A stretch of DNA of 64,000 bases from Guadua angustifolia. Its lineage: Eukaryota > Streptophyta > Magnoliopsida > Poales > Poaceae. A model generated the notes under the pieces. It saw only the letters and a list, made by a program, of their open reading frames with translations. It had not been told where the DNA came from and searched no databases. The DNA lies in assembly GCA_036346375.1 (NCBI GenBank), contig JAYEVE010000231.1, positions 62,001-126,000 on the forward strand. The letters run 5' to 3'. The position numbers were made by a program, and so were the translations under genes. Each line of letters begins with the position of its first letter. The stretch's first letter is position 1. Below are positions 21,045 through 31,699 of this stretch, in pieces.

Positions 21045-24000
21045 TCATCGGTTCAGCGGTGTCCAACGCAGAAACCTTACGTGGAACTCGCCATTTGGAG
21101 ATACAACCTCGTTGACAAGGAAGCCGATGAGTTGTTCTTGGAGTCTGCGCACCGGTGAGGCGGAGCACGTTAACGTGCTCATCGATGTTGGGTGACAATT
21201 AATTAAGCGGGAAGTATATAAATATCCGATCACATGCAATTAATTAAAATGTAAGTTGTAGCTAACAAATTGACATGCGAATCTGAACCTCGGCATAATG
21301 TTCCACTCATCGCCATGGATAAAACTTTGAATATAGTGGAACACGTAGTAGCCACATAAGTTGTTTCGGCCGTCGGCGTTTAACCTTCACGGGAGAAATT
21401 TGAGAATATCGGATGAAGAAGCGATATGGCGCATGTATATTAATAATAGTTTTTGTAGTACGTACGTACCTGAGTGCTTACTATGACTTCGAATTCTTTC
21501 AGGAATTCTCCTTTTTGCTTCTTCTTGAACTTTGCAAATGTCCTGTTAAGGACGTCAATGAACCATTGGTATTTTTGGACTGGATTCCTTCTTGAGTCAT
21601 GAACTATAATCCTGCTATTGTCAAGCTCGATGACTAGAAGGATCCAGTGAAACCTATTCATATATTGCAACATATGCGTTAGTAGCTACTCGTACTATCA
21701 ATGGCTTAAGAAATACAAGAACAAGAGGTTTGTGAGAATACGTACTTGAAGTTGAAGGGCAGAAGTATGTACGGTTTGTAGTGTTGTTTCAACAATGCAT
21801 GCAAAAGGTATCCCTCAAGTAGCGGTTTTTGCTTGTCGTATGACCAGATTTTCTCGTTGACAATCTCTGGGTCGATGAAGCCAACGTTCTGTTTGCCCAG
21901 TCTTGTACATCGTTGTATCTCCATTCTACATAAGAAGGGATAACTAAGTTAATTAGATTTTCAATTTTGTGGTGCGGGAGGAAGCAAATGGTAAACTTAG
22001 TAGATCGACACTTATAGACACCAGCAGGACATGAAAGACACGTTGACCTCGTCTCCTTGGTACACATGGTACAAGTCATCGAATTCGACCATAGTTACGT
22101 GTTGTTCCCTGGAAGAAATACTCATCTTGGAAGCGGAGGAGGAACATTTGCTCTCCTTTAGATGCCCTTTCCATGTACCATTCATGCATTTGACGCATCT
22201 TGGTTGGGAGATCTTTTATATCCTTTGGATCAATTAGCGGTTTGCCCAACTCATACTTCCATTTGGTTGGTGCCATTGGAAGATCTGGTCTAATGATTTG
22301 AGTCCGCCTCCTTCAGAATGCCATTTTCCTCAACTCCTCGGACTCTCTTGATCTTCCACTTTCTTCTTCTTTCCCTTGAAGGAGCCCGTGTATTTTGCAT
22401 TGTAGCCTTTCTTATTATCCTTTGTAGTCGCTCATCACAGCGGCGGCGCCTGCCCGCATGATTGAAAGTGCTTCCACGCTTTTTTATCTATTTTAAGCTT
22501 GGGCTCGGCTTCTTTGGCACAAGCTGCACGCCACTTCGTCTTCTGAATGCTGCTAGCTCCTCCATGATCGAGATCATATGGCCTCTTTGGCGGTTGCTTT
22601 GACATTCTCTGGTCACGGATGCCGATTTCGTGGGAGGAGGTGCTAGTCTGGGACCCTCCGCCGACATCGAGCTTCTTCCTGGGAGATCTTTGGGCGTGGG
22701 ATTTGGAGATGTTGGGTGCTTCTTACTTTCGGCGGTGGCGGTGGCGGAGTCGGGCTTCTTTGTGGAGCGGGAGGTGGAGGCGTGGCACGGACCACCGGGA
22801 AGCATTGTGTGCAAAGGACGCTTTGGAGGAGTCATGGGTTGTCGATGTGGAGGCGTGCTTGCTCTGGAGCTGGCTCAAAGTGCGGGGCATCTCTTCTTTG
22901 GAGATATAACCTCCACACCATCTGAAAATATGATGTACTTTTTGCGCCATAGGATGAATGTGCCATGGAGGGCTGTCCAAGGTTGGTCACCTCGTCGCCC
23001 CGGGAATATCGAGAATGAGATCTTCGAAGCCCCCCACCACCTCTTCCACCGTGACCTTCGAGTATCCGGAGGGTATCTGGTTGCAGTGGAATGTCTGGCC
23101 CGCCTCCACCGGATAAGCCATGCCGTAAGCCACCTTGAAGGAGAGGTTACACATATCAATGTGTAGCTCGCACTGGCGGCGAACCTTGATGCTGTCCACG
23201 GGATGGACGGACTGCGGGTCATCTCGCTATGAGGCCACGGCGGACACGCAACTGCTCTTTTGCGCGGTCGGACTGATCACGGATTCCGGCGCCGCCTGAA
23301 CATTGGTCGAACGTAGTGCTCCTGGCCGGCTCATTGCGGACACTTTTACGTGACCGGGACATCGATGGAAGCCTTCGTAGCTCTAAGCTCTTCCTCCAAT
23401 CGGCTCACTCTACCCTGATCTCTCCTCTTGCTTCTGTCTCGACTCCTGTAAGTGCTTGAGTCTTTGGCAAAGCCGTGCCTCCATGGCACCTTCCCGAAAC
23501 CTTGTGTCCGTCCCGGGTGCTTAGGGTTTTGAAGGGCATATGTTAGCTCGTCATTCTCCCTGTCCGTCACCAAGGATCCTGACCGAGTCTGCTCGATGGC
23601 TTTTACAATCCTTTCGCCAACTTCTTGGACTGTCGGTGCCATCACCAAGCTATCGTCATCAGCAAGTCTGCCCCCGTGAGCCAATAACCAATTGCGCATG
23701 CGGGGCTCTCAATTCTTAGTTTCAGGTATAATATCGTGTTGCCGAAGTTCATCTTCCCGCTTGTCCCATTTCTTTGCAGCCTTGATGTAACCACTGGTCC
23801 CGAGATGGTGGTGGTATTTCTTCTTCTATGCATTCACCTTGTTTTTCTCTCTCGCGGCATGTCCTGCATCCGACAGCTTGTACTCCTCGAAAGCATCCCA
23901 ATGATCGGCCAGCTTAGGAAATTTATTGAAGTCTGGCCTTTCTCCTTTGTCGATGTACTTGCGGGTGAGGGACGTCTTCCACTGCTGAAAGGAAGTTACC

Positions 24001-24554
24001 ATCTTCTTCAAAGCCTATCCCTTGGCCTTCTGTTCGTACCCTTCTGGAAAAGTGAAATTTTCCTTTATATCATTCCAAAGCACTTCCTTGGTAGCTGCAG
24101 GGACTTCAGCCCATTTTTGGATGCTGATTGGGACGTGATCCCTCACGTGGTAGCCGCAAGCGTTGTTGAAAGGCCCAATTGCTGATTCCGGGGCTAGCAG
24201 ACTCCCGTCGTTGCCGACTTCGGTTATCACGTACTTTGTCGAAGGCTTCTTGTTAGGTCCTCGGTTCATTCGATTTGGGTGGCGATGAGGTACAGGCTCG
24301 ATACACAAACACATATAATATGAATGATTTTAGAATAATTAACATGTTTACGGGTGAAACCTATTCGTAATGGGTGAGAGTATACCTCGGTACTAGTGTT
24401 AACGGCCTCATCGACAATCGTCAGCAGCACCATCGTGATTTTCCGCATCAGTGTTAACGGCCTCATTGGCTAAGATGCTACCCAGCGCAATGGTCTCGAA
24501 TATCAGATTTTCCGCCTCATTGAAAGCCGGGTCACCACGTCTTGGTGTCGCCAT
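21045..24554 (-). pseudogene. CACTA-encoded plant transposase (PTTA-like) joined to a Ulp1-type cysteine protease domain
   Basis: The likely start is the ATG at 24,554 (MATPRRGDPAFNEAEN). Frames from 24,314 to 23,346 carry PTTA/En-Spm landmarks: FNNACGYHVRDHVP, WKTSLTRKYIDKGERP, ERIVKAIEQTRSGS and NPKHPGRTQGFGKVPWRHGF. A further conserved block lies at 23,199-22,987 (CELHIDMCNLSFKVAYG). The C-terminal part is Ulp1/C48-like: KWKYELGKPLIDPKDIKDLP (22,276 on), FHWILLVIELDNSRIIVHDS (catalytic His and Asp, 21,673 on) and NNLCGYYV (catalytic Cys codon 21,356-21,354). The last exon ends near 21,045. Several introns with GTACGT/GTAAGT donors are likely. Frame changes may be introns or mutations; I cannot tell which for all. 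Ulp1 proteins cleave SUMO; the role in transposition is unknown. Confidence 0.75.
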
Positions 24555-24700
24555 CTAGAGTAGAGCACATCTCGAGGCTTAGATTATATATGAAGACAAG
24601 GTTGTTGAGGACAATTCAAGTTTGAAAGCATAGTTTAAGATCGACAGGAACAAGTTTGTGCCTGATGAGATCACATTCCTTGGGTTACTTTCTGCATGCA

Positions 24701-24970
24701 ATCATATACTTATACATTTCACATAGACTTACACATTTCACATGATACATATACAATTGACAATTCACATATACTTGTACATTTCACATATACTTACACA
24801 TTTCACATGGTACATATACAATTGACAATTCACATATACTTATACATTTCACATAGACTTACACATTTCACATGGTACATATACAATTGACAATTCATAT
24901 ATACTTATACATTTCACATAGACTTACACATTTCACATGATACATATACAATTGACAATTCACATATACT
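24701..24970. repeat. 65-bp minisatellite, about 4.2 copies
   Basis: The unit contains CACATATACTTATACATTTC, then ACATAGACTTACAC and ACATATACAATTGACAATT. Copies start at about 24,701, 24,766, 24,831, 24,896 and 24,961 (partial), at exactly 65-bp spacing with few substitutions. It lies upstream of the PTTA/Ulp1 start codon, between that gene and the central promoter region. Confidence 0.9.
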
Positions 24971-24971
24971 T

Positions 24972-25446
24972 ATTTGCTAAATAAAAAATAATGAATCATT
25001 CTTATTCCACACTAATATGATTTTCAAAAAATGAAATAAGGTTATAAATCACGACTAGAATGTTAATAGTCTATTACACAAAAAAAGCGGAAGCGTCGGT
25101 TCCTTATCAACCAAGCACGTCACCTCGTGGCCTTCTCCATCGAGTGTAGCCCATTGCTCTATTAGGTGCCATGCTTTTGGAAGGTTGCGGTCGATTGATC
25201 AAAATCCGCAAGGACTTTCTCAATGGCGGCACCTAATGCGATGGGCTCGCCCTGCCAAAGAAAGCGGCGTTGCATTGCCGCCGAGAAGTTGCGAGGTGCC
25301 GGCTTATTGACAAGGAACCGATTGCTTTTGCTTTACATGTGTAATAGACTATTAACATTCTAGTCGTGATTTATAACCTTATTTCATTTTTGAAAATCAT
25401 ATTAGTGTGGAATAAGAATGATTCATTATTTTTTATTCAACAAATT
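24972..25446. repeat. Near-palindromic foldback of about 475 bp
   Basis: 24,975-25,085 and 25,338-25,443 are nearly perfect inverted copies (for example ATAATGAATCATTCTTATTC against GAATAAGAATGATTCATTAT). Homology continues inward through GGTTCCTTATCAA / TTGACAAGGAACC and further in weaker form toward the centre. It could be a hairpin MITE inserted in the CACTA element. No target duplication is clear. Confidence 0.8.
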
Positions 25447-25964
25447 TTACTGAGTCCTTATCTTCATCTGACCAGCCTCAATCCGGAATAAAGGATAGAT
25501 TATGATTACGTCCCAGGGCATACATGTTTTCACAGATTCTACTTCACATCTCACTGAAAATGACTATTTTTTCTCTTCGAAATAATCTGAATCAAAGACG
25601 ATAAGTATGTGCGTAGTAATCATATTCGATTCTGAAAGTTGTCACTCATTCATATTTGCTTATCTCATGTATTTACCTCTTTCCACATCTAAGTTGAAGT
25701 ACTAATAATCTGATTTTTAATCTCCATATCTCAATAGCAAAGCATATATACTCCAAGAACATCCTGAATACGCTTATGCTATGTCCAACAAACAATATCA
25801 GAAGTCACAGCTCATATGTAATCTTTACGGTTCATACACGACATAGCGACCACAAGACACCAACAAACATACTCCTGTGCCATGACCACATGGCCGAAGC
25901 AACACAAAACAAACACTCCTTCATAGCGAGAACACATTCATAGCCATCCACTAATCACAAAGAC
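25447..25964. other. CACTA internal non-coding sequence
   Basis: No gene recognised. It may be intron or 5' leader of the minus-strand PTTA/Ulp1 transcript, since a minus-strand TATA candidate lies at 26,226-26,235. Confidence 0.4.
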
Positions 25965-26225
25965 ATGACATAAACACTCCTTGTGGGCATTTCACCGAAC
26001 ACCTTGTGGGCATAAAACGAGAGAGAGCGAGGGGGGCGTTTAGCGTACCTAGGATCTCCGGTCCTCCGGGTGGAATGGCGGGCGGCGTCGGCGGTGGCAA
26101 AGGAGGTCCTTGGCGAGGTGGCGTCGGTGCTGAGGTCTCGGCTGAGGCGGGACCGAGAAAATTTGGGGTGTGAAGAAGCGCGGGGACTTAGAAAATTTGG
26201 GGTGTGAGGAAGAGCGGGCAGTATC

Positions 26226-26235
26226 AACTTTATAT
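26226..26235 (-). promoter_or_regulatory. Candidate TATA box facing left
   Basis: Minus strand CTATATAAAG lies just outside the ACAAGCGGTT array, upstream of the PTTA/Ulp1 gene. A long 5' leader or intron would be needed to reach the ATG at 24,554. Confidence 0.35.
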
Positions 26236-26239
26236 AGGG

Positions 26240-26510
26240 CACCCACTTCTACAAGTGGTTGGTAATAACAACCGCTTGTAGAAGTGCTCTACAAGTGGTT
26301 GGTATTATCAACCGCTTAGAAAAGACTTCTACAAGCGGTTAATATTACAAACCGCTTGTAGAACGCATGGATGGGCGGTGTGGGAAAGGCCCTATGCAAG
26401 CGGTTGGTATTACGAACCGCTTAGAGCACCCTTCTACAAGCGGTTCGTAATAACAACCGCTTATAAAGTTACTTCTGGCGGTTCGTAATACCAACCGCTT
26501 GTAAAAGTCT
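26240..26510. repeat. Internal array of CACTA terminal-repeat motifs, left
   Basis: At least five facing pairs of ACAAGSGGTT and AACCGCTT are separated by about 10 bases (NGTAATANNAACCG type). Each pair is a palindrome of roughly 30 bp. They are the same motifs as at the two element ends. Confidence 0.8.
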
Positions 26511-26545
26511 TGACGTGCATAATATTAAAAACAATACGGTGCCCA

Positions 26546-26665
26546 TATCGTTCGATAAGATCTCTTCCTCCCCCCTAGCTAGCGCGTGGCGTTTGAGTGT
26601 ACGGGCTCGTCCACCCCGGTTCGAACCCCGCTCACGCCCCCTTGCCATTCTTTTTTTACTGTGCG
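26546..26665 (+). repeat. tRNA-like (SINE-type) repeat, copy 1
   Basis: TAGCGCGTGGCGTTTGAGTG resembles an A box and CGGTTCGAACCCCG matches a B box. A T-rich tract (TTCTTTTTTTACTGTG) follows. It is duplicated at 26,822-26,935 with a few substitutions. Confidence 0.55.
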
Positions 26666-26821
26666 GCATTTTCTCTGAAGAGTTCCTCTCTCGATTTGGA
26701 GACATCACAATCCTCGACTCGCTGTTCTTTCTCTTGTCCACCCGTCGCACAATGGAGATATTCCTTTCTGCAGCATTGGGTGGACTTGCCAATAGATCCA
26801 TCAATTTCTTCATCAATAAAT

Positions 26822-26935
26822 CGTTCGATAAAATCTCTTCCTCCCCCCTGGCTAGCGAGTGGCGTTTGAGTGTGCGGGCTCGTCCACCCCGGTTCGAACC
26901 CCGCTCACGCCCCCTTGCCATTCTCTTTTTTACTG
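26822..26935 (+). repeat. tRNA-like (SINE-type) repeat, copy 2
   Basis: Direct repeat of 26,546-26,665, beginning TCGTTCGATAARATCTCTTC. It has the same B box GGTTCGAACCCCG and the same T-rich end. The 156-bp spacer between the copies is not repeated. Confidence 0.6.
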
Positions 26936-26954
26936 TGGCTTTCTACAAGAAGTA

Positions 26955-27075
26955 CCTCTACAAGCGGTTGGTATTACGAACCGCTTGTATAGTCCCTTCT
27001 ACAAGCGGTTGATAATACCAACCACTTGTAGATGGTACTTCTACAAGCGGTTCTTACTACGAACCGCTTGTAGAA
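26955..27075. repeat. Internal array of CACTA terminal-repeat motifs, right
   Basis: Three facing pairs of ACAAGCGGTT and AACCGCTTGT, as in the left array and the element ends. Confidence 0.8.
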
Positions 27076-27308
27076 GTGGGTAGAGCTTTAAATTCTCTAA
27101 GTCCCCGCATGCATTCTCCCACACCTTCAAATTTTCTAAGTCCCGAGAGCCTCCTCTCTGTCGCGTGCTCCCTCCTGCTCTCTGTTTTCGTGCCCACAAG
27201 GTGTTCGGTGAAATGCCCACAAGGAGTTTTGTTGATATGTTCATGTTGGAGTAATGAAAAAATATTGTTGATGGTAATTTGTTTCACTCTTTGAGAAGCT
27301 ATTAATTC

Positions 27309-27836
27309 ATGTCGACGGCTTCATCAAATGGCGAGACGAAGAGACAACTAGAGGCATTGCGGATGAAGCTATCGTGTCCTCGATGCGGAGATCCTGTAAA
27401 TGTGTTCACCTCCCATACATCCAAGAATCCATCCCGAGTGTTCATGAAGTGTTCGAATATGTCGGTAAGTTTTTGAAGTTATTCATTTGTTCATATTCCT
27501 TGACTTTCACCTTCCGTTCCATTCTTTACATTTGAAGGGCACAAGACATGTCCGTATTAGCGTTAAGGTGATAAAGCCGACCATAGTCTTCAAAATCTTG
27601 CAATGCAAATTCTTGCATTACAAGAAGATTTCTTTGCCAAGGAGAGTTCACAGATCCGGCGACTAGTGTCTATAAGAGGAGAGATGCACATCCGCTGCTT
27701 CGATGACAACAAGAGTATTAAAAAGCTAGAAGAAAGGATGGAAAGAGTAGAGGACATGCTAAAGAAATTAGTTAATATAGCTATCATTGTAATGTTGCTC
27801 CTTTTAGCTAATATAGCTATCATTGTAATGTTGTAA
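27309..27836 (+). pseudogene. GRF-type zinc-finger protein carried by the CACTA element
   Basis: The ATG at 27,309 opens a frame with SCPRCGDPVNVFTSHTSKNP and SRVFMKCSN, the C-x2-C ... H ... C pattern of plant GRF zinc fingers. A GTAAGT donor follows at 27,465 and an acceptor near 27,537. The second part (frame 27,603-27,836) encodes a charged coiled coil (KKLEERMERVEDMLKKLVN). A hydrophobic C-terminal segment, IAIIVMLLLLANIAIIVML, contains a duplicated NIAIIVML and could be a membrane anchor. The frame just after the acceptor does not match the later coil frame, so a frameshift or another small intron lies near 27,560. It is opposite in strand to the other two CACTA genes and converges on TNP2. 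Confidence 0.6.
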
Positions 27837-27869
27837 ATTTCACCTTTGCTTAAGTCTTCGTCTTTACAA

Positions 27870-30800
27870 TTGTTCCTTCGTTATGATCGTGGCGTATGTA
27901 AGGAGCATCGACATCAACATCACGCAAGGCGTTTATGTCGACATCAAGCGTAAAAGGAGGAGCTCGTCGAACCGACCATACTCTTCCTCGTCGGTGGCGT
28001 TCTCAACTCCTACAATCCTTCGTTTGCCTTGGAGAACCACATGTCGCTTTGGCATTACCTTTTGCTTGTCCTACGCTTTTTAGGTTTGCTTGACATGTCC
28101 ATTACATAGAAGACACGGATCACATCGTTCACGAGAACAAGCGGTTCGCGCTTATAGCCGACTTACGTGAGATCCACGGTTGTCATGCCGTATTTGTCGA
28201 CCTTCACACCATTTGGAGTTAGCTTGACCCATTGGCACTTAAATAGAGGACCTTGAGAGGTCCATAGTTGAGCTCCCATATTTCTTCTATGAAACCATAA
28301 TATGTGTTCAACTTTGCCGTTGTTGTCTTGGCGTCTATACTGACACCGCATTACGGTTGGTGCTCCGTTATCCTGGGATCTGGTGTAGAATGTGTAACCA
28401 TTGATCTCATACCCCTTGAATGTCACGATTTCTTGTGATGGTCCCCGAGCCAAGCATTGCAATAGTTCATCGTTTGACCCTTCCTCAAGGATGTACTTCT
28501 GTAGCCAGCTGCCGAAAGAATCCATGTGCTTCAGGGTTATCCAACTCTCTGTCTTCCCTGTGAACTCACGGCGTAGGACACTCTTGTCTTTGAAGGACAT
28601 AGGGGCGACTATAGTTGATTGCTTGAGAATAGTGAAATGTGCTTGCTTGAATGCAACAAGATCATTGCATGCAACTAATTGCCTTCCTATTGTCCCTTTG
28701 CCCGTAGCCTCCCTCGTGTAGCGTGATATGGGGACGCCGATAGGATTTAGATCATTCATGTAATCAACACAAAACTCTATCACCTCCTCCATCACGTAGC
28801 CCTCGGCAATGCAGCCTTCCGGACCTTGACAGTTACGGACGTACTTCTTGAGGACACTCATGTACCTCTCGAAAGGAACATGTTGTGCGATATACCGGTC
28901 GAGGATACCTATCTCCTTGAAAAGGTGAGCGGTGAGATGAACCATGATATCAAAGAATGCAGGAGGAAAGATCATCTCGAGGCTAACCAAACTTTGTACC
29001 ACATCAGCCTTCAACTTAGGCAGTTTAGCTGGTTCGACAACCTTCTGCGAAATAGCGTTCAGGAAGGAACATAGCTTTGTGATTGTCCCCCGCACCCACT
29101 CGGGCAGTATACCTCTGACAGCTACTAGGAGCAACTGTGTCATCAACACAAGGCAGTCATGGGATTTTAGGCCTTGGAGTTTGTTCTCTTTCATGTTTAC
29201 GAGTCTCTTTACATTTGAGGAGTATCTAGAAGGGACCTTCACACTGTTCAAACACTCAATCGTGCTTTTTTTCTCTTCTTTGCTTGGAGTGTAGCTCGCA
29301 GGATGTAGAAAAAGTTGTTTTGTCCCTTCTTTGTTTTTTGGATGTAGGTCCTCCTCACCTCCATGTCTTCAAGGTCCTTCCGAGCTTGCGGTGTATCTTC
29401 GATTTGCCATACATATCTATGTAGCCTAGCGAGTTCAAGCAAACATTCTTCGTGATGTGCATGAAGTCAAGCGAGTGACAAACCTCCAAAACTTTCCAAT
29501 CTGGCAGTCCCAAAATATTGATTTCTTCTTCCATGTGGGTGCATGACCATCCTCGTTAAACACAGTATGCTTCCAAGACCCTTCCCAAATACTACTTTCA
29601 GATCCTTTACCATAGCAAACACAAGTCGCCCATTACGATCTTTGAGGCTTAACACAATTCTGTTCCCAGATTAAATTCTTGCCTTTCCACCTCAAAGCAT
29701 GACGCTAGGAAGAAACTGCGGTGGCCCATGTACACACACTTTCGAGAGTTTTTCGGTACATGCAGTCCGTTTCATCTATGCCTTTGGGTGCGAGCTTTAA
29801 ACCCTTTGATAGTTTGGTAGGACGAGTTCGAGAGCGAGCCAATCGTTGATTGTTACAAACAACAATGCCGCAGTTGAAATACTCTCTTTTGTACTCATCC
29901 CAAACGCGTACACCATCCTCCCACAACTTCACAAGGTCTTCAACCAATGGCTTCGGTACACATCGATGTCGTTTCGAGGTTGCCGGACCTTCGATCAATA
30001 ATGGCATCATGATGTACTTCCGCTTCATGCACTGACCATGGAGGAATGTTATAGATGCAAAGCGTCACGGGCGGTACTATGGATCTTTGCTCAAGCTGAC
30101 CGAAAGGATTCATCCCATCGGTGCTCAACCCAAACCTTATATTTCGACCTCATTTGCAAAGTTAAGATAAGCCCGATCTACTTTCCTCCACTGCGAGCCA
30201 TCTGCGGGGTGTCTAAGCATCCGTCTTCCTTACGCTCTTACGCATGCCAACGCATCATCTTGGCATGACCTTCGTTAGCAAGCAGGCGCTTCAACCGGGG
30301 ATCACAGGAAATACCACAATACTTTGGTTGGAGTTCTCTTCTTCGTCGATTCCCATCTAATTCACGGATCGTCACCTGTACCTTATCTAGGATTCTTCGC
30401 TGCTTGGACAAACCTCCAAATCGGCATACTCATTGCGTCTGAGGATACAATCGTTAGGACATGTGTGTATCTTCCGTACTTGCAATCCTAAAGGGCGAGA
30501 GGACTCGCTTCGCTTCATCGTGGATTCGGGTAGAGTGTTACCTTAGGAAGCAACTTCTTTCTGAGTGATAACAAACCATTGAATGCCTTGTCGACACACC
30601 GTTTGTGGCCTTCCATTGCATGAGTTCTAGTGTAGTACACGACTTTTGTGGCCCCATCCACAGTTTGGGTACAAAGCGATTCGTGGTCCTCTACCATGCT
30701 CTGAAACTTCTTGTATTGTCTTTCCTCTGTGAACTCTCCTTCTTCATCACGGAGCATCTGATCTAACTCATCATCGCCAAAATCGTCGACTGTATCTTCC

Positions 30801-31106
30801 ACGGACCCGTATTGAGTGGTGTCCGGCATACTGTTGGCTCTATCTTCCTCTTCTTCGTCTTCTTCATCGTCTTCTGTCAATCGCCTCTGTTTCTCCATGG
30901 TGGGTCCAACGGTATAGTTTGCAATGAAACCTCTCGTGATCACATGGCTCATAACCATCCATCGTTCGAGTGCTCCTTCTCATTCTTGCAATCTACGCAC
31001 GGACAACGTATGAAGCTTCACTCGAGGCAAAAATGCAATGGCGCGTCGAAAACTCCTTCATGCCATCTCTGAACTCTCTTGACCGACGATCGCATTGTAC
31101 ATCCAT
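27870..31106 (-). pseudogene. TNP2-like CACTA transposase, frame-broken
   Basis: The start is likely the ATG at 31,106 (MDVQC then DRRSREFRDGMKEF). Landmarks in order: CVDCKNEKEHSNDGWL in a shifted frame near 31,000; an acidic stretch at 30,958-30,515 ending KAFNGLLSLRKKLLP; STDGMNPFG at about 30,120; the Transposase_21-type block at 30,028-29,705 (KRKYIMMPLLIEGP, KLWEDGVRVWDEYKREYFN); DRNGRLVFAMVKDLKVVFGK at 29,655 on; and DUF4218/DUF4216-like C-terminal parts at 29,251-28,163 (LKSHDCLVLMTQLLLVAVRG). An in-frame TAA at 28,165-28,163 and several frameshifts break it. Homology continues to about 27,870. TNP2 recognises the CACTA ends and cuts them. Confidence 0.85.
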
Positions 31107-31699
31107 TGCGGTTCATCTACACCAATACAAATAATAACAACATCTATCACTATATTTAATTAAAGCTAACTATGTCTAATAGTTTTGTATTTTTAATCAT
31201 TACGCATTCTTTCAACTAAAGCCAACTAATTATTTCTAATCCTGCTGCATTTTTTTAAAAATAAAACTAACTAATCGTTACATGTTCATGCAAACCTTTT
31301 CTATCATTCCGCATTTTACTTTTACTAAATAAAAATTATTTTTTACCTTGTCCCCACCTTTGTAATTTTTCATCGTTTCACATTTATTGCATTTCATTCC
31401 ATACACCAAACAATATATCACCTTAAGAACAAAAAAATAAGCCAACAACTGAAACACTAACAATTCCCACAAGAACAAAACATGATTTGTCAACATCAAT
31501 GCACAAAAACATCAATATATAGGTGAGAAGGATGTCAACAACATGTTACTCACCTTAGGAACAATTAATTCGAAGCTAATACCCTCAATTGAAAATTTTG
31601 GCAGCACCTCCCCCTATGAACTGCTCTCGGCCCACCACTCTGCTGTCTAGTGCGAGCTCGGGAGGAAGATGGGGTTTAAATCTATTTGGGCGGAAGGGG
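31107..31699. other. CACTA non-coding flank of TNP2
   Basis: AT-rich; probably the TNP2 promoter and leader. No other gene seen. Confidence 0.4.

Larger units (their letters stand above)
25965..27240. promoter_or_regulatory. Mirror-image divergent promoter region in the centre of the CACTA element
   Basis: The outer parts, 25,965-26,270 and 27,020-27,240, are inverted copies. Examples are CTCCTTGTGGGCATTTCACC against GGTGAAATGCCCACAAGGAG, and GGGACTTAGAAAATTT against AAATTTTCTAAGTCCC. The left arm has a minus-strand CTATATAAAG, and the right arm has a decayed plus-strand counterpart. Between the arms are arrays of ACAAGCGGTT motifs (26,240-26,510; 26,955-27,075) flanking two tRNA-like repeats. 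The arrangement points one promoter at the PTTA/Ulp1 gene (left) and one at the GRF gene (right). Confidence 0.6.

Noticed and set aside
24701..24970. Possible CRISPR-like array
   Set aside because: Units are contiguous 65-bp tandem copies without unique spacers, in a plant transposon.
26469..26921. 150-codon minus-strand frame with repeated GRERGSNRGGRARTLKR
   Set aside because: The protein repeat is the translation of the duplicated tRNA-like DNA repeat, and the frame runs into the ACAAGCGGTT array.
28401..29294. Plus-strand frames opposite the DUF4218 region
   Set aside because: Antisense shadows of the TNP2 pseudogene, which explains the sequence better.
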